From Algoriella xinjiangensis (lineage in GTDB: Bacteria > Bacteroidota > Bacteroidia > Flavobacteriales > Weeksellaceae): a stretch of 64,000 bases of DNA. The position numbers and the translations under genes were made by a program. The notes under the pieces were generated by a model. The model searched no databases. It had not been told where the DNA came from and saw nothing but the letters and a program-made list of their open reading frames with translations. The DNA lies in the NCBI RefSeq assembly GCF_900115015.1, contig NZ_FOUZ01000008.1, positions 124,001 through 188,000 of the forward strand. Direction: 5' to 3'. This document shows positions 43,253 to 52,596 of this stretch, piece after piece (the stretch's first letter is position 1; every line of letters starts with the position of its first letter).

Positions 43253-45691
43253 TTAATCTAAAACTTTTGCTCCTTTTACTTTTTGATCGGTTAAAGCAAT
43301 TTCAAGAACATCCTTCATTTCTTTTACATAATGAAAAATCATTCCTTTTACATATTCTGCTTTAATTTCTTCGATATCTTTTCTGTTGTCTTCACACAAA
43401 ATAATTTCTTTAATATTTGCACGCTTTGCAGCCAAAATTTTCTCTTTAATTCCACCAACTGGTAAAACTTTACCTCTTAATGTAATTTCGCCTGTCATGG
43501 CTAATTTTGCTTTCACTTTACGCTGTGTAAAAGACGAAACCAACGACGTTAACATCGTAATACCTGCAGATGGACCATCTTTTGGCGTTGCACCTTCTGG
43601 CACATGAATGTGAACTTTATAATTTTCGAAAACATCCGATTTTATACCCAATTCATCTGCATGCGCTTTTATATATTCTAACGCAATTGTTGCAGATTCT
43701 TTCATCACAGTTCCTAAATTTCCTGTGATAGAAAGTCCTCCATTTTTACTTTTTGATAAAATAGATTCTATAAATAAAATATCACCACCTACACTAGTCC
43801 AAGCTAAACCAACTACAACACCTGGAACATCATTATTTTCATATTGATCTGGAGTGATAGATGGTCCTAATATTTTAGAAATATCTTCTATCGAATATTT
43901 TTTGTTAAATTCTTCTTCTAATGCAACATGTTTTGCTGCGCTACGAACCAATTTAGCAACTTTTTGATTTAAGTTTCTAACTCCCGATTCGCGCGTGTAA
44001 CCTGTTATTAAATACTCAATTTCTTTTTTACCAAGTACAACATCTTTTTCGCCCAAACCATGATCTAACAATTGTTTTGGCAATAAATGACGTTTTACAA
44101 TTTCAGTTTTCTCCTCAATTGTATAACCCGCAATATTAATCATCTCCATACGATCGCGTAACGGACTTGGAATATCACCAATGTTATTTGCAGTTGCAAT
44201 AAAAAATACTTTTGATAAATCATATCCAATCTCTAAGAAATTATCATAGAAATTTGAGTTTTGCTCTGGATCTAAAACCTCTAACATTGCAGACGAAGGA
44301 TCTCCGTGCGCACTTGCTGTCATTTTATCAATCTCATCTAAAACAAAAACAGGATTTGATGATTCTGCCTTTTTAATTGACTGTAAAATACGTCCTGGCA
44401 TTGCGCCAATGTAGGTTTTACGGTGTCCACGAATTTCAGATTCATCGTGTAAACCACCCAAAGACATACGCACATATTTACGACCAATAGACTCTGCAAT
44501 AGATTTCCCCAACGATGTTTTACCAACACCCGGAGGTCCATATAAACAAAGAATTGGCGAACGCATATCACCTTTCAGTTTCAAAACGGCTAAATGCTCT
44601 AAAATACGTTCTTTTACATCTTCTAAACCATAATGATCGTGGTCTAAAATTTTCTTCGCATTTTTTATATCAAAATTATCTTTTGTAATTTCTATCCAAG
44701 GTAAATCCAACATAAATTCAAGGTAATTACGCTGAATATTATGTTCGGGCATTTGTGGATTAAGACGCGCCAAACGATTAATTTCTTTATCAAAATGATT
44801 CGCAACTTCTTCCGTCCAACGTTTTGTTAATGCACGTTTGCGCATTTCGTTGATTTCTTCCTCTGTCGAATTTCCACCTAATTCTTCTTGAATAGATTTG
44901 ATCTGCTGATTTAAGAAATATTCTTTTTGTTGTTGATCTAGTTCTTTACGAACCTTGTTTTGAATTGTATTTTTCAATTCAAGTTTTTGCAATTCAAGAT
45001 TCATAAAACGCATCACTTCTAATGCGCGAAGTTTCATGTCTGAAATTTCTAACAACAATTGTTTTTCATCAATATTTAACATCAAATTAGATGCAACAAA
45101 ATTGATTAAAAACGTGTTACTTTCTATGCTTTTTATAGCACTTGCAGCTTCTGACGGCAACATCGGATTTTCTTCTACTATTTGGTAGGCCAAATCGCGA
45201 ATAGAATCAATTATAATTGGATATTCTTTGTTACGAGAAGTCGGAACTTTTTCTGTTAAAATATCTACTTCAGCCGTAAAATATGGATCTTCTGTTGCAT
45301 ATTTTTTAACCTTAAAACGTTTCATTCCTTGTAAAATTACCGTGATGTTACCATCTGGCAATTTTATCATTCGCATAATTTTTGCAACTGTACCAACCTC
45401 ATACAAATCCTCTGGCATAGGGTCTTCTACGGCAATATCTTTTTGAGAAAGAACCCCAATAATGCGGTCTTCTTTATATGCTTGTGTTAAAAGTTTTATA
45501 GATTTATCTCTTCCTGCTGTGATTGGTGCAACCACGCCCGGAAATAAGACTGTATTTCTTAACGATAAAATAGGCAATGTCGAAGAAATGTCTTGTTTAC
45601 TCAACTTACTTTCTTCGTCTTTACTCATCAAAGGAATTAATTCGATTTCTTCTTCCATTACTTGTGCTAATGACAAATTGTCTATATTCAT
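43253..45691 (-). CDS. lon: ATP-dependent Lon protease
   Basis: The 812-residue protein has the Lon N-terminal substrate domain ([19 protein letters not shown]), a coiled-coil helical region, the AAA+ module with Walker [16 protein letters not shown] and Walker [10 protein letters not shown], and the C-terminal serine protease domain with the Ser/Lys dyad in [15 protein letters not shown] and [15 protein letters not shown]. It degrades misfolded and regulatory proteins in the cytoplasm. The gene stands alone, and a sigma54-like site lies about 120 bases upstream. Confidence 0.96.
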   Translation of the reverse strand: MNIDNLSLAQVMEEEIELIPLMSKDEESKLSKQDISSTLPILSLRNTVLFPGVVAPITAGRDKSIKLLTQAYKEDRIIGVLSQKDIAVEDPMPEDLYEVGTVAKIMRMIKLPDGNITVILQGMKRFKVKKYATEDPYFTAEVDILTEKVPTSRNKEYPIIIDSIRDLAYQIVEENPMLPSEAASAIKSIESNTFLINFVASNLMLNIDEKQLLLEISDMKLRALEVMRFMNLELQKLELKNTIQNKVRKELDQQQKEYFLNQQIKSIQEELGGNSTEEEINEMRKRALTKRWTEEVANHFDKEINRLARLNPQMPEHNIQRNYLEFMLDLPWIEITKDNFDIKNAKKILDHDHYGLEDVKERILEHLAVLKLKGDMRSPILCLYGPPGVGKTSLGKSIAESIGRKYVRMSLGGLHDESEIRGHRKTYIGAMPGRILQSIKKAESSNPVFVLDEIDKMTASAHGDPSSAMLEVLDPEQNSNFYDNFLEIGYDLSKVFFIATANNIGDIPSPLRDRMEMINIAGYTIEEKTEIVKRHLLPKQLLDHGLGEKDVVLGKKEIEYLITGYTRESGVRNLNQKVAKLVRSAAKHVALEEEFNKKYSIEDISKILGPSITPDQYENNDVPGVVVGLAWTSVGGDILFIESILSKSKNGGLSITGNLGTVMKESATIALEYIKAHADELGIKSDVFENYKVHIHVPEGATPKDGPSAGITMLTSLVSSFTQRKVKAKLAMTGEITLRGKVLPVGGIKEKILAAKRANIKEIILCEDNRKDIEEIKAEYVKGMIFHYVKEMKDVLEIALTDQKVKGAKVLD

Positions 45692-45810
45692 AATTTTCTT
45701 AAACGTTCAAAGTGTCAGTATAAACCATTTTAACTGACTATATCTTTTTAAATAGAATAAAAGTTTTAGAATTCTTCGTCTAAAATCCTTTTTAAAAAGT
45801 GTCTATAAAT

Positions 45811-45833
45811 TAAGTCAAACCTTGTGCCAAGGT
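45811..45833 (-). promoter_or_regulatory. Sigma54-like promoter upstream of lon
   Basis: On the minus strand TTGGCACAAGGTTTGA contains GG and GA with 10 bases between them, close to the sigma54 pattern TGGCAC-N5-TTGC with C changed to A. The inverted repeat ACCTTG-GCA-CAAGGT overlaps it. It would place the lon transcript start about 110 bases before the ATG. Confidence 0.45.
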
Positions 45834-45877
45834 AAAATCTTGTCAGTTTTTCAATAAAGGTTTATGATGAGAATAAA

Positions 45878-46466
45878 TTAAATATCTTTTATTAAAATAG
45901 TTTCATCTTGTATTATGAAACAATTGGTAAGAAATTCATTCATTGATTTTGCATGAAAATTAATTAAACCTAAATCTTCAGAAACCAATATATCTGCTAA
46001 TTCAGCTTTTGAGAATTTATTTAAAGCTTCAAAATCTGTTTCATCTTCTAATTCAGTCAAAAAAGAATCTAATGTTTCATGCGTTATATACAAATCATGG
46101 TCTATACAACCAATCCAACCTTTTTTGGATCCTTGTAAAATTTCGACAAAACTATTTCCAGCTGGATCTGTACCTATATGAAAAAAAATATCTTCGAATA
46201 TATTATAAGTTTGTGCTTCTAATAAATCGTAATAATCTGAAGTAGAATTTAGACCATAGAGACAACCAAACAATTGCCAAGGTTCTTCTCCTAAAAATGT
46301 TGTTGTAATCTGATTCGAAAAAAACTAAATCATTAAATCCATTTTGCTCGCACAAAAATTTAGCATATTCATTAGAAAAATGATATGTTTCTTGTAATAT
46401 CAAAACTTCTGTCTGTTCTGGTTTTGGAAAACCAAATGGATTTGGAAAAACTACTTTGGTTAACAT
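45878..46466 (-). pseudogene. SUKH/SMI1-KNR4-like protein, frameshifted
   Basis: Two overlapping frames make one protein of about 195 residues. The N-terminal part (starting at 46466) reads FPNPFGFPKPEQTEVLILQ and ETYHFSNEYAKFLCEQNGFN. After a run of seven A/T pairs at 46318-46324 the sensible frame changes to one giving SNQITTTFLGEEPWQLFGCLYGL, and it continues to the stop at 45878 with FIEILQGSKKGWIG-like SUKH features. SUKH proteins are often immunity proteins against polymorphic toxins. No toxin gene is adjacent. Dropping one base of the homopolymer restores the full frame, so a sequencing error is as likely as a real mutation. Confidence 0.65.
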
Positions 46467-46498
46467 ATTTTAGGTATTAAGATTAGTTTGAATAAGAT

Positions 46499-46525
46499 AA
46501 AAAAAAATCGGGAATTACCCGATTT
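46499..46525 (-). terminator. bshA terminator overlapping its stop codon
   Basis: On the minus strand AAATCGGG, a short loop containing the TAA stop, and CCCGATTT are followed by a run of nine T. Confidence 0.8.
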
Positions 46526-47651
46526 TAGATTTTGCGATTGCTTCTTTATATATTTCTACATATTGTGGTAGAATATTCTTTTTATCAAAAGCGATGGCTT
46601 GTTGTTTTGCACGATATTTAAACTCATTTAAAGTTTTATCATCTCTCAAAATTTCTAAACTTTTTTCTGCCATCATTTCAATATCTCCAATCGGGCAGGT
46701 ATAACCCGTAACACCGTCAATATTTACTTCGGGCAAACCGCCTGCATTAGACGAAACAACCGGTACACTTGCCGCCATTGCTTCTAAAGCTGCTAAACCA
46801 AAACTTTCTTGTTCGGATGGTAATAAAAATAAATCGGAAGCATGAAGTACAGCGTGTAAATCATTCACCATTCCAAGGCTTTTTACTTTATCTCCAATTC
46901 CTAATTCTTCTATCAATTGTTCTGCCATTTCCCATTCAGGACCTTCGCCACAAATAATTAAACGTGCAGGAATTTCTTTCTGAATAAGGTTAAATGTTCC
47001 GATAACATCTTCTATTCTTTTTACTTTTCTTAAGTTAGAAACATGTAAAATAATACGTTCGCCCGTCGAAGCAAAATTACTTCTACAACAACTATCTTGT
47101 TCGGGTAAATATTGTTGATTATCGATGAAATTTGGAACAACGCAAATCTCATTTTTAATATTAAAAATATCTAACGTGTCTTGTTTTAAACTTTCTGAAA
47201 CTGATGTTACAATATCCGATTGATTGATAGAAAACTCAACCGCCGATTTGTACACCGGATGTTTCCCAACCAACGTAATATCTGTACCATGCAAAGTTGT
47301 AATTACGGGTAAATTTATTCCTTTTTCGCGCAACATCATCTTTGTAAAATATGCCGCATACGCGTGTGGAATGGCGTAATGTACATGCACCAAATCTAAC
47401 TTATATTTTTCGGCAACTTCGCCTAATATTGTGCTTAACGCAAGATCGTATGGTTGATATTGAAACAATGGATAAGTTTCTACAAAAACACGATGAAAAT
47501 AAATATTTGGTAATTTATTATCTAAACGAGCAGGCAAACTTGTACTAAAAAAATGAACTTGATGACCTGATTCGGCCAAATCCATTCCAAGCTCAGTTGC
47601 CACAATTCCGCTACCACCATAAGTTGGATAGCATACGATTCCTATCTTCAT
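46515..47651 (-). CDS. bshA: N-acetyl-alpha-D-glucosaminyl L-malate synthase
   Basis: The 378-residue GT4 glycosyltransferase begins KIGIVCYPTYGGSGIVATELG and has HVHYAIPHAYAAYF, TLHGTDITLVG, VSNLRKVKRIEDVI and EQESFGLAALEAMAASVPVVSSNAGG with the catalytic Glu. These match BshA, which joins GlcNAc to L-malate in the first step of bacillithiol synthesis. Many Bacteroidota make bacillithiol. The bshB and bshC genes are not in the window. Confidence 0.92.
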   Translation of the reverse strand: MKIGIVCYPTYGGSGIVATELGMDLAESGHQVHFFSTSLPARLDNKLPNIYFHRVFVETYPLFQYQPYDLALSTILGEVAEKYKLDLVHVHYAIPHAYAAYFTKMMLREKGINLPVITTLHGTDITLVGKHPVYKSAVEFSINQSDIVTSVSESLKQDTLDIFNIKNEICVVPNFIDNQQYLPEQDSCCRSNFASTGERIILHVSNLRKVKRIEDVIGTFNLIQKEIPARLIICGEGPEWEMAEQLIEELGIGDKVKSLGMVNDLHAVLHASDLFLLPSEQESFGLAALEAMAASVPVVSSNAGGLPEVNIDGVTGYTCPIGDIEMMAEKSLEILRDDKTLNEFKYRAKQQAIAFDKKNILPQYVEIYKEAIAKSKIG

Positions 47652-47674
47652 TTATTATTTTTATTTGGTCAAAT

Positions 47675-48757
47675 TTAAGGTAAAATTGCGTCGTAAATTA
47701 CTTGTCTAATATTTTCTCTCACTTTTTTTATTGACAAATTGTTAGGTTCTACTCCAACATTTACTCGATTTGATAAGAAAATATACACGATATTATATTT
47801 TGGATCTGCCCAAACCATTGTTCCAGTAAAGCCTGTATGACCAAAACTTTCGGCAGATGGTCCTTTGCTTAAACTACTTATTATTTTATCAAAACCCGCA
47901 CCACGATGATTACCCGAATATTGTTGTTTTGTAAATTCTTTAATTATTTCGGGCTTCAAATAAACCTCATCACCATATTCGCCACCATTAAGATACATTT
48001 GCATCAATTTTGCTAAATCAATCGAATTAGAAAATAAACCTGCATGACCTGCAATTCCACCCATCATTGCTGCACCTTGATCATGAACAAAACCATGCAC
48101 CAATTGATTTCTGTAAGTTTTGTCATATTCTGTCGGTATGATTTCTTCTAACTCAAATTTATCTTTCGGATTATAGGCTGTGCGATACATGCCCAATGTT
48201 TGATAAAATTTATCTTGCGTTAATTGATTTAAATCTTTCTGATAATCTTGTTCTAACTTTTTCTTGAAAATATAATATCCTAAATCCGAATATTCATACG
48301 ACTTTCGTCCAAGTGCCGATTTGTAAATATCTTCGTAAATCGTATCTTTTATGGTAGTGATGACAAAAATATTATCGGTCACTTTTATTTGATGCTCTGC
48401 ATCTTGTTTTCTCGAATAATAATCTAAATACAAACGCGCATTTTTCACATTCACAGTTTCATTATAAAAACCAATCCAAGGTTTTAAACCTGCTTGATGC
48501 GCCAAAACTTCACGTATCTTTAAGTTTGATTTGTTCGAGTTTTTAGCTGCTGCATCAATTTCGCCAAGCGTTTGCTCTAAATTTATTTTATTTTCGCCAA
48601 CTGCTAACATCAACAAAGGCAACGTTGCCGTCACCTTTGTAACTGAAGCGACATCATACAAATCTGTCCACTTCACTTTTTTTGAAGAATTTTTATCTTG
48701 TGTTCCAAAACTTTTGTCATAAACTACTTTTCCGTCTTTTGCAATCAAAATTTGCAT
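47675..48757 (-). CDS. Serine hydrolase (class C beta-lactamase-like) domain, C-terminal half of a NagZ fusion
   Basis: From the first ATG the product has 360 residues, but the frame continues upstream to 48814 as LSEIDRIAEETIAKNYTPG without a stop, so the start is an artefact of the frame break. The domain has the serine-hydrolase motifs SVTK (Ser nucleophile and Lys) near the N-terminus, YSDLGYYIF for the Tyr motif and FGHTGFTGTM. In Bacteroidota this domain is commonly fused C-terminally to a GH3 beta-N-acetylglucosaminidase, which is exactly what lies upstream. See the upstream gene for the frameshift. Confidence 0.8.
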   Translation of the reverse strand: MQILIAKDGKVVYDKSFGTQDKNSSKKVKWTDLYDVASVTKVTATLPLLMLAVGENKINLEQTLGEIDAAAKNSNKSNLKIREVLAHQAGLKPWIGFYNETVNVKNARLYLDYYSRKQDAEHQIKVTDNIFVITTIKDTIYEDIYKSALGRKSYEYSDLGYYIFKKKLEQDYQKDLNQLTQDKFYQTLGMYRTAYNPKDKFELEEIIPTEYDKTYRNQLVHGFVHDQGAAMMGGIAGHAGLFSNSIDLAKLMQMYLNGGEYGDEVYLKPEIIKEFTKQQYSGNHRGAGFDKIISSLSKGPSAESFGHTGFTGTMVWADPKYNIVYIFLSNRVNVGVEPNNLSIKKVRENIRQVIYDAILP

Positions 48758-48801
48758 TCCGGGCGTGTAATTTTTAGCAATTGTTTCTTCTGCAATTCTA
48801 T

Positions 48802-50556
48802 CTATTTCTGAAAGTTTTTTTTTCCTAATCCTACATTTTCTGGCGCTGTAAATCCTAAACGTTTAATATGTTTTGTTACAATTCCTTGTCCTTCTTTCAA
48901 ATTTGCATTAATATCAACTGGCAAAGTTCCTTCAGAATCAATTGCTCCAAAAATAACTTGCGCCGCTGCTGTTTGTGCATCTTTTGTGTTTTGATATTGT
49001 ACCGTAACCGCATCTAAATTAGATAAATCTAAATCTTTCAAACCATAAGGACTCGTAAACAAAGACAAAATTTTCTTTTTATCTTTTGGCAAAGCACTTA
49101 AAATTGCTTTAGAATTTGCCGATAATTTATATGGTTTATAAACCGTTTCGTTAGATAAAAATGCACCCGTAATTACAACATCATACTCATTTAATAAATT
49201 AATTTGAGATGGATCTTTTACATTTACTAATTCTACATTCGCATATTTTTGTAAATGTGTCAAAAATTGATCATAATCTGTTTGCTCTAATGGTACAAAT
49301 GCAATTTTTTGATTGACTTTTTTGATTGGTAATGTTTTGTCATTATTTTTTACAACTGTTGTTGCTTTCTCAAAAATTTTAGTTGTTAACGCTAAGTTTT
49401 CTGGAGAATTTAAATCATCAAAAACATTGGTCGGATTTAAAGGTTTAAAGTCATTAAGCCCCGTAATATATTTTGCTTTTAAAATTTTCTTTACACTTTC
49501 TTCTAAACGAACTTCAGAAATTTCGCCTTTATTAATTGCTTCAATAATTTTTTGCTTTCCTAATTTTACATTTTGAGAAAATAACAAAATATCATTTCCA
49601 GCCACAAAAGCTCTATAATCTACTTCTCCTGGCGCAAACATTTTTGCAACACCATCCATATTTAGTGCATCTGTAATTACAATACCTCTAAAACCTAACT
49701 CACCTTTTAAATAATCTGTAATAATTTTTTTAGATAAAGTTGAAGGTGTTTTTGGATCTGGCTCTAAAGCTGGCACATTTAAATGCGCTACCATTACCGA
49801 TTGCACACCAGCTGCAATCATTTTTTTGAACGGTGCAATGTGATATTTTTCTAAATCTTGTTTATTATCTGGAATTAATGGTAAAACTTTGTGCGAATCT
49901 TGATCTGTATTTCCATGTCCAGGAAAATGTTTTGCAGATGATAACACATTCTGAGATTTCATCCCATTCATGTACGCAATTCCTTTCTCTGCCACACGGT
50001 CAGGGTTAGATCCAAACGAACGATTTCCGATAATCGGGTTATTCGGATTAACATTAACATCTACCGAAGGCGCAAAATTAAATTGTATTCCAACACGATT
50101 CGCTTGTATTCCAATCTGCTTTCCAACACGATAAACCAATTCATTATCACGCAAAGCACCCAACGTCATATTCCAAGGAAAACGTTCTACATTTTTAAGA
50201 CGCATTGCCAATCCCCATTCGCCATCAACACCGATTAATAAAGGAATTTTAGAAATTGATTGAAACTTATTTGTTAACTCAATTTGCTTAACAGCTTGAT
50301 CTTGCATAAAAATTAATCCGCCAATTTTTTCTTGTTGAATTAATTTTAAAATATCATTCTCGTGAATAGAATCTTTATTTGTATATGCGGCAACAATAAA
50401 TAATTGTCCAACTTTTTCTTCTAAAGTCATCGAATTATATTTTTCGTCAACCCATTTTAATTGAATTGAATCTTTGTAAAGTGGGTCAAAAGTCTGCGCT
50501 TTTGGATTGATCGTTAAAATAATTGTTAATATTATTCCTTTTAGTAATCTTTTCAT
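48802..50556 (-). CDS. GH3 beta-N-acetylhexosaminidase (NagZ-like), N-terminal half of a fusion split by a frameshift
   Basis: The 584-residue product has a signal peptide and a GH3 domain with GVDGEWGLAMRL, the loop KHFPGHGNTDQDSH carrying the catalytic His/Asp dyad, and the nucleophile Asp in VITDALNMDGVAK. It would release GlcNAc from muropeptides in the periplasm. The frame stops after GLGKKNFQK, directly after a run of nine A on the coding strand (48815-48823). Gaining one A, or a -1 slip, continues it into the beta-lactamase-like domain as GLGKKKLSEIDRI, giving the usual fusion of about 1000 residues. Confidence 0.85.
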   Translation of the reverse strand: MKRLLKGIILTIILTINPKAQTFDPLYKDSIQLKWVDEKYNSMTLEEKVGQLFIVAAYTNKDSIHENDILKLIQQEKIGGLIFMQDQAVKQIELTNKFQSISKIPLLIGVDGEWGLAMRLKNVERFPWNMTLGALRDNELVYRVGKQIGIQANRVGIQFNFAPSVDVNVNPNNPIIGNRSFGSNPDRVAEKGIAYMNGMKSQNVLSSAKHFPGHGNTDQDSHKVLPLIPDNKQDLEKYHIAPFKKMIAAGVQSVMVAHLNVPALEPDPKTPSTLSKKIITDYLKGELGFRGIVITDALNMDGVAKMFAPGEVDYRAFVAGNDILLFSQNVKLGKQKIIEAINKGEISEVRLEESVKKILKAKYITGLNDFKPLNPTNVFDDLNSPENLALTTKIFEKATTVVKNNDKTLPIKKVNQKIAFVPLEQTDYDQFLTHLQKYANVELVNVKDPSQINLLNEYDVVITGAFLSNETVYKPYKLSANSKAILSALPKDKKKILSLFTSPYGLKDLDLSNLDAVTVQYQNTKDAQTAAAQVIFGAIDSEGTLPVDINANLKEGQGIVTKHIKRLGFTAPENVGLGKKNFQK

Positions 50557-50667
50557 TCTAGATTGAATTAAATTTGCTCGCTTTATGTTTTTAAGAAATA
50601 TAAAAAAATTTACGAATCGTTTACGATTGGTAAATTTATGCTAAATTGTAAATTAAATTTATATTAT

Positions 50668-51747
50668 ATGAATATTTTCAGTGTAGTGCAGGATAGTATG
50701 TTAAATCATCCTGGATTAATAACTGTTTTTGCCATCGCAGTAATTATAATGTTGCTGCTTGATTTAGGTGTTTTTAACAAAAATGCACACGCTGTTTCAA
50801 ACAAAGAGGCACTTACTTGGACCGTCGTTTGGATTTCTTTAGCCATGATTTTTAGTGGAGTAATTTATTTTGTTTTTAAAGAAGCGGATGGTCATGCTTT
50901 CGCAATTAATAAATTTTCGCAATTTCAGGCTGCTTATTGGATAGAAAAAGCATTATCCGTTGATAATTTATTTGTTTTTATTCTCGTTTTTGGATTTTTT
51001 AAAATCCCGAAAGAGTATCAACACAAAGTTTTATTTTGGGGAATTTTAGGTGCTTTATTATTTAGAGCAATCTTTATTTTTGCTGGAGTAGAGTTGATAA
51101 AAATGACGTATTTACCTGCATTTTCTATTGGAGATTGGCATTTTAATTTAAGCGATACAGCGGAACATGCAAATTTAGCTGCAAGAGAATTTTTCCGTCC
51201 AAATGTTGTTTTAACTGTTTTTGGTTTCTTCTTAATTTATGCTGGAATCAAATCTTGGTCATCTAACAATGATGATGAAGACACAGATTTATCAAACAAT
51301 TTTGGAGTAAAATTGGTACATAAATTTTTTAAAGTAACGCCTAATTTTGATAAGGATAAATTTTTTACAGTACAAAATGGTGTTAAAATGGCAACACCTT
51401 TATTTGTTGCTTTGATGGTGATTGAAGTTACAGATTTGGTATTTGCTGTAGATAGTATTCCTGCAATTTTTGCGGTTGCGCCAGATGATCCATTTATTTT
51501 ATATTCGTCTAATATTTTTGCAATTTTAGGTTTACGTTCGTTGTATTTTCTATTAGCAAATTCGATGGATAAATTTAATAAACTGCATTATGGTTTGGCA
51601 ATCATCTTAACTTTTATTGGTTTAAAAATGATTATTATGCCTTTCTATCATTTCGAATCAACAGTTTCTCTTACAATAATTGGTGGAGTTTTATTGACAA
51701 CAATTATATGGTCTTTGCTTGCAAATAAAGCAAATGAATCTAAATAG
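50668..51747 (+). CDS. TerC/Alx family integral membrane protein
   Basis: The start at 50668 (MNIFSVVQDSMLNHPG) is preferred over the frame opening at 50638. The protein of about 359 residues has nine or so spans with the TerC motifs LLLDLGVF, YWIEKALSVDNLFVFILVFGFF and MVIEVTDLVFAVDSIPAIFAV, where the acidic residues inside membrane helices are thought to bind metal ions. Family members are implicated in manganese export and tellurite resistance. It stands alone, and no ter genes are nearby. Confidence 0.88.
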   Translation: MNIFSVVQDSMLNHPGLITVFAIAVIIMLLLDLGVFNKNAHAVSNKEALTWTVVWISLAMIFSGVIYFVFKEADGHAFAINKFSQFQAAYWIEKALSVDNLFVFILVFGFFKIPKEYQHKVLFWGILGALLFRAIFIFAGVELIKMTYLPAFSIGDWHFNLSDTAEHANLAAREFFRPNVVLTVFGFFLIYAGIKSWSSNNDDEDTDLSNNFGVKLVHKFFKVTPNFDKDKFFTVQNGVKMATPLFVALMVIEVTDLVFAVDSIPAIFAVAPDDPFILYSSNIFAILGLRSLYFLLANSMDKFNKLHYGLAIILTFIGLKMIIMPFYHFESTVSLTIIGGVLLTTIIWSLLANKANESK

Positions 51748-51773
51748 AAAGATTTAAAAACATAACATATTTT

Positions 51774-51804
51774 TAGTCGGAAAGTAACTTTTCCGACTTT
51801 TTTT
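51774..51804 (+). terminator. Terminator after the TerC gene
   Basis: AGTCGGAAA, a short loop and TTTCCGACT form a stem followed by a run of T on the plus strand. Confidence 0.8.
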
Positions 51805-51810
51805 ATAACA

Positions 51811-51842
51811 AAAAAATGGTCGAAATTTCTTTCGACCATCAT
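51811..51842 (-). terminator. Terminator after the cytochrome c gene
   Basis: On the minus strand ATGGTCGAAA, a short loop and TTTCGACCAT are followed by a run of seven T. It is separate from the plus-strand TerC terminator next to it. Confidence 0.8.
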
Positions 51843-51865
51843 TTATTATTTGAGTGATTATTTAC

Positions 51866-52360
51866 TTATTTTGTTTTCTTAACTGCTTCTTTCAATGGTT
51901 TTACAACCTCCGTAACACTTTCTACTTTTGTTACTTCTTGCAATGATTTTGTTGGACTTTCATTTCCTCTGTGGCACATTACGCATGTAACAACATTTAT
52001 TTGTTCTGGATTTTTTGCGTTATCCCAATTAAAATTCTTCGCATTTAAATCACGTGTCATCACAATCATGTGACGTGCAAATTCTTTTTCTTTTTTAGCA
52101 TCACTCGAAAAATCCATCTTCTTAGTTTCTGGATTCTCGGCATGGCAAAAATTACATTTTACACCTAACGCTGCATTATAACCGCGCATTAATCCTTTCA
52201 AACTATCTTCAGAAATGTTTTGAGGTAAAACTTTTAAGTTTTTCCATTCCGGATCTGATAACTCTTTTCCTGTATCAACTTGGCGTGAAGTTGTAAACGA
52301 AAAAATGCTAAACATAAGTGCAATTACACCTAATGAAGCGATTATTTTTTTTGTTTTCAT
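51866..52360 (-). CDS. Periplasmic c-type cytochrome
   Basis: The 164-residue protein has a signal sequence (IIASLGVIALMFSIFSF) and two haem-binding motifs, CNFCH and CVMCH, with a conserved MRGYNAALGVKCNFCH. This resembles the reaction-centre cytochrome c subunit-like family, which in non-phototrophic Bacteroidota is a small electron carrier. The C-terminal Lys-rich tail may face partners electrostatically. It stands alone with its own terminator. Confidence 0.82.
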   Translation of the reverse strand: MKTKKIIASLGVIALMFSIFSFTTSRQVDTGKELSDPEWKNLKVLPQNISEDSLKGLMRGYNAALGVKCNFCHAENPETKKMDFSSDAKKEKEFARHMIVMTRDLNAKNFNWDNAKNPEQINVVTCVMCHRGNESPTKSLQEVTKVESVTEVVKPLKEAVKKTK

Positions 52361-52495
52361 ATTGTCTCTTTTGATTAAGACAAGTTAAAACAAATCTCAA
52401 TCCTAATTATAAATGAATAAAAATTTGGATTAATTTTAAATAACTTCTTTATGATTCTTCGTAATCAGCTGTTATACATTCATTTTCAAAGATTC

Positions 52496-52553
52496 TTGTC
52501 ATTCCAGGAAACGATTAATCTAGCAAGATTCTTCATTATATTCGGAATGACAA
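52496..52553. repeat. REP-like inverted repeat element
   Basis: TTGTCATTCC (52496-52505) and GGAATGACAA (52544-52553) are perfect 10-bp inverted arms enclosing 38 bases with AGATTCTT-type sequence. This is the form of the GTCATTCC repeats scattered between genes in many genomes. The 236-base gap it lies in contains no gene that I can support. Confidence 0.6.
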
Positions 52554-52596
52554 CAAAATTAAATTATAAAACTGAACGTTTATTATTTGCTAATAC

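Noticed and set aside
43070-43261. A plus-strand frame of 63 codons overlapping the end of the DUF6048 gene.
   Set aside because: It runs through the bidirectional terminator and has no coherent domain.
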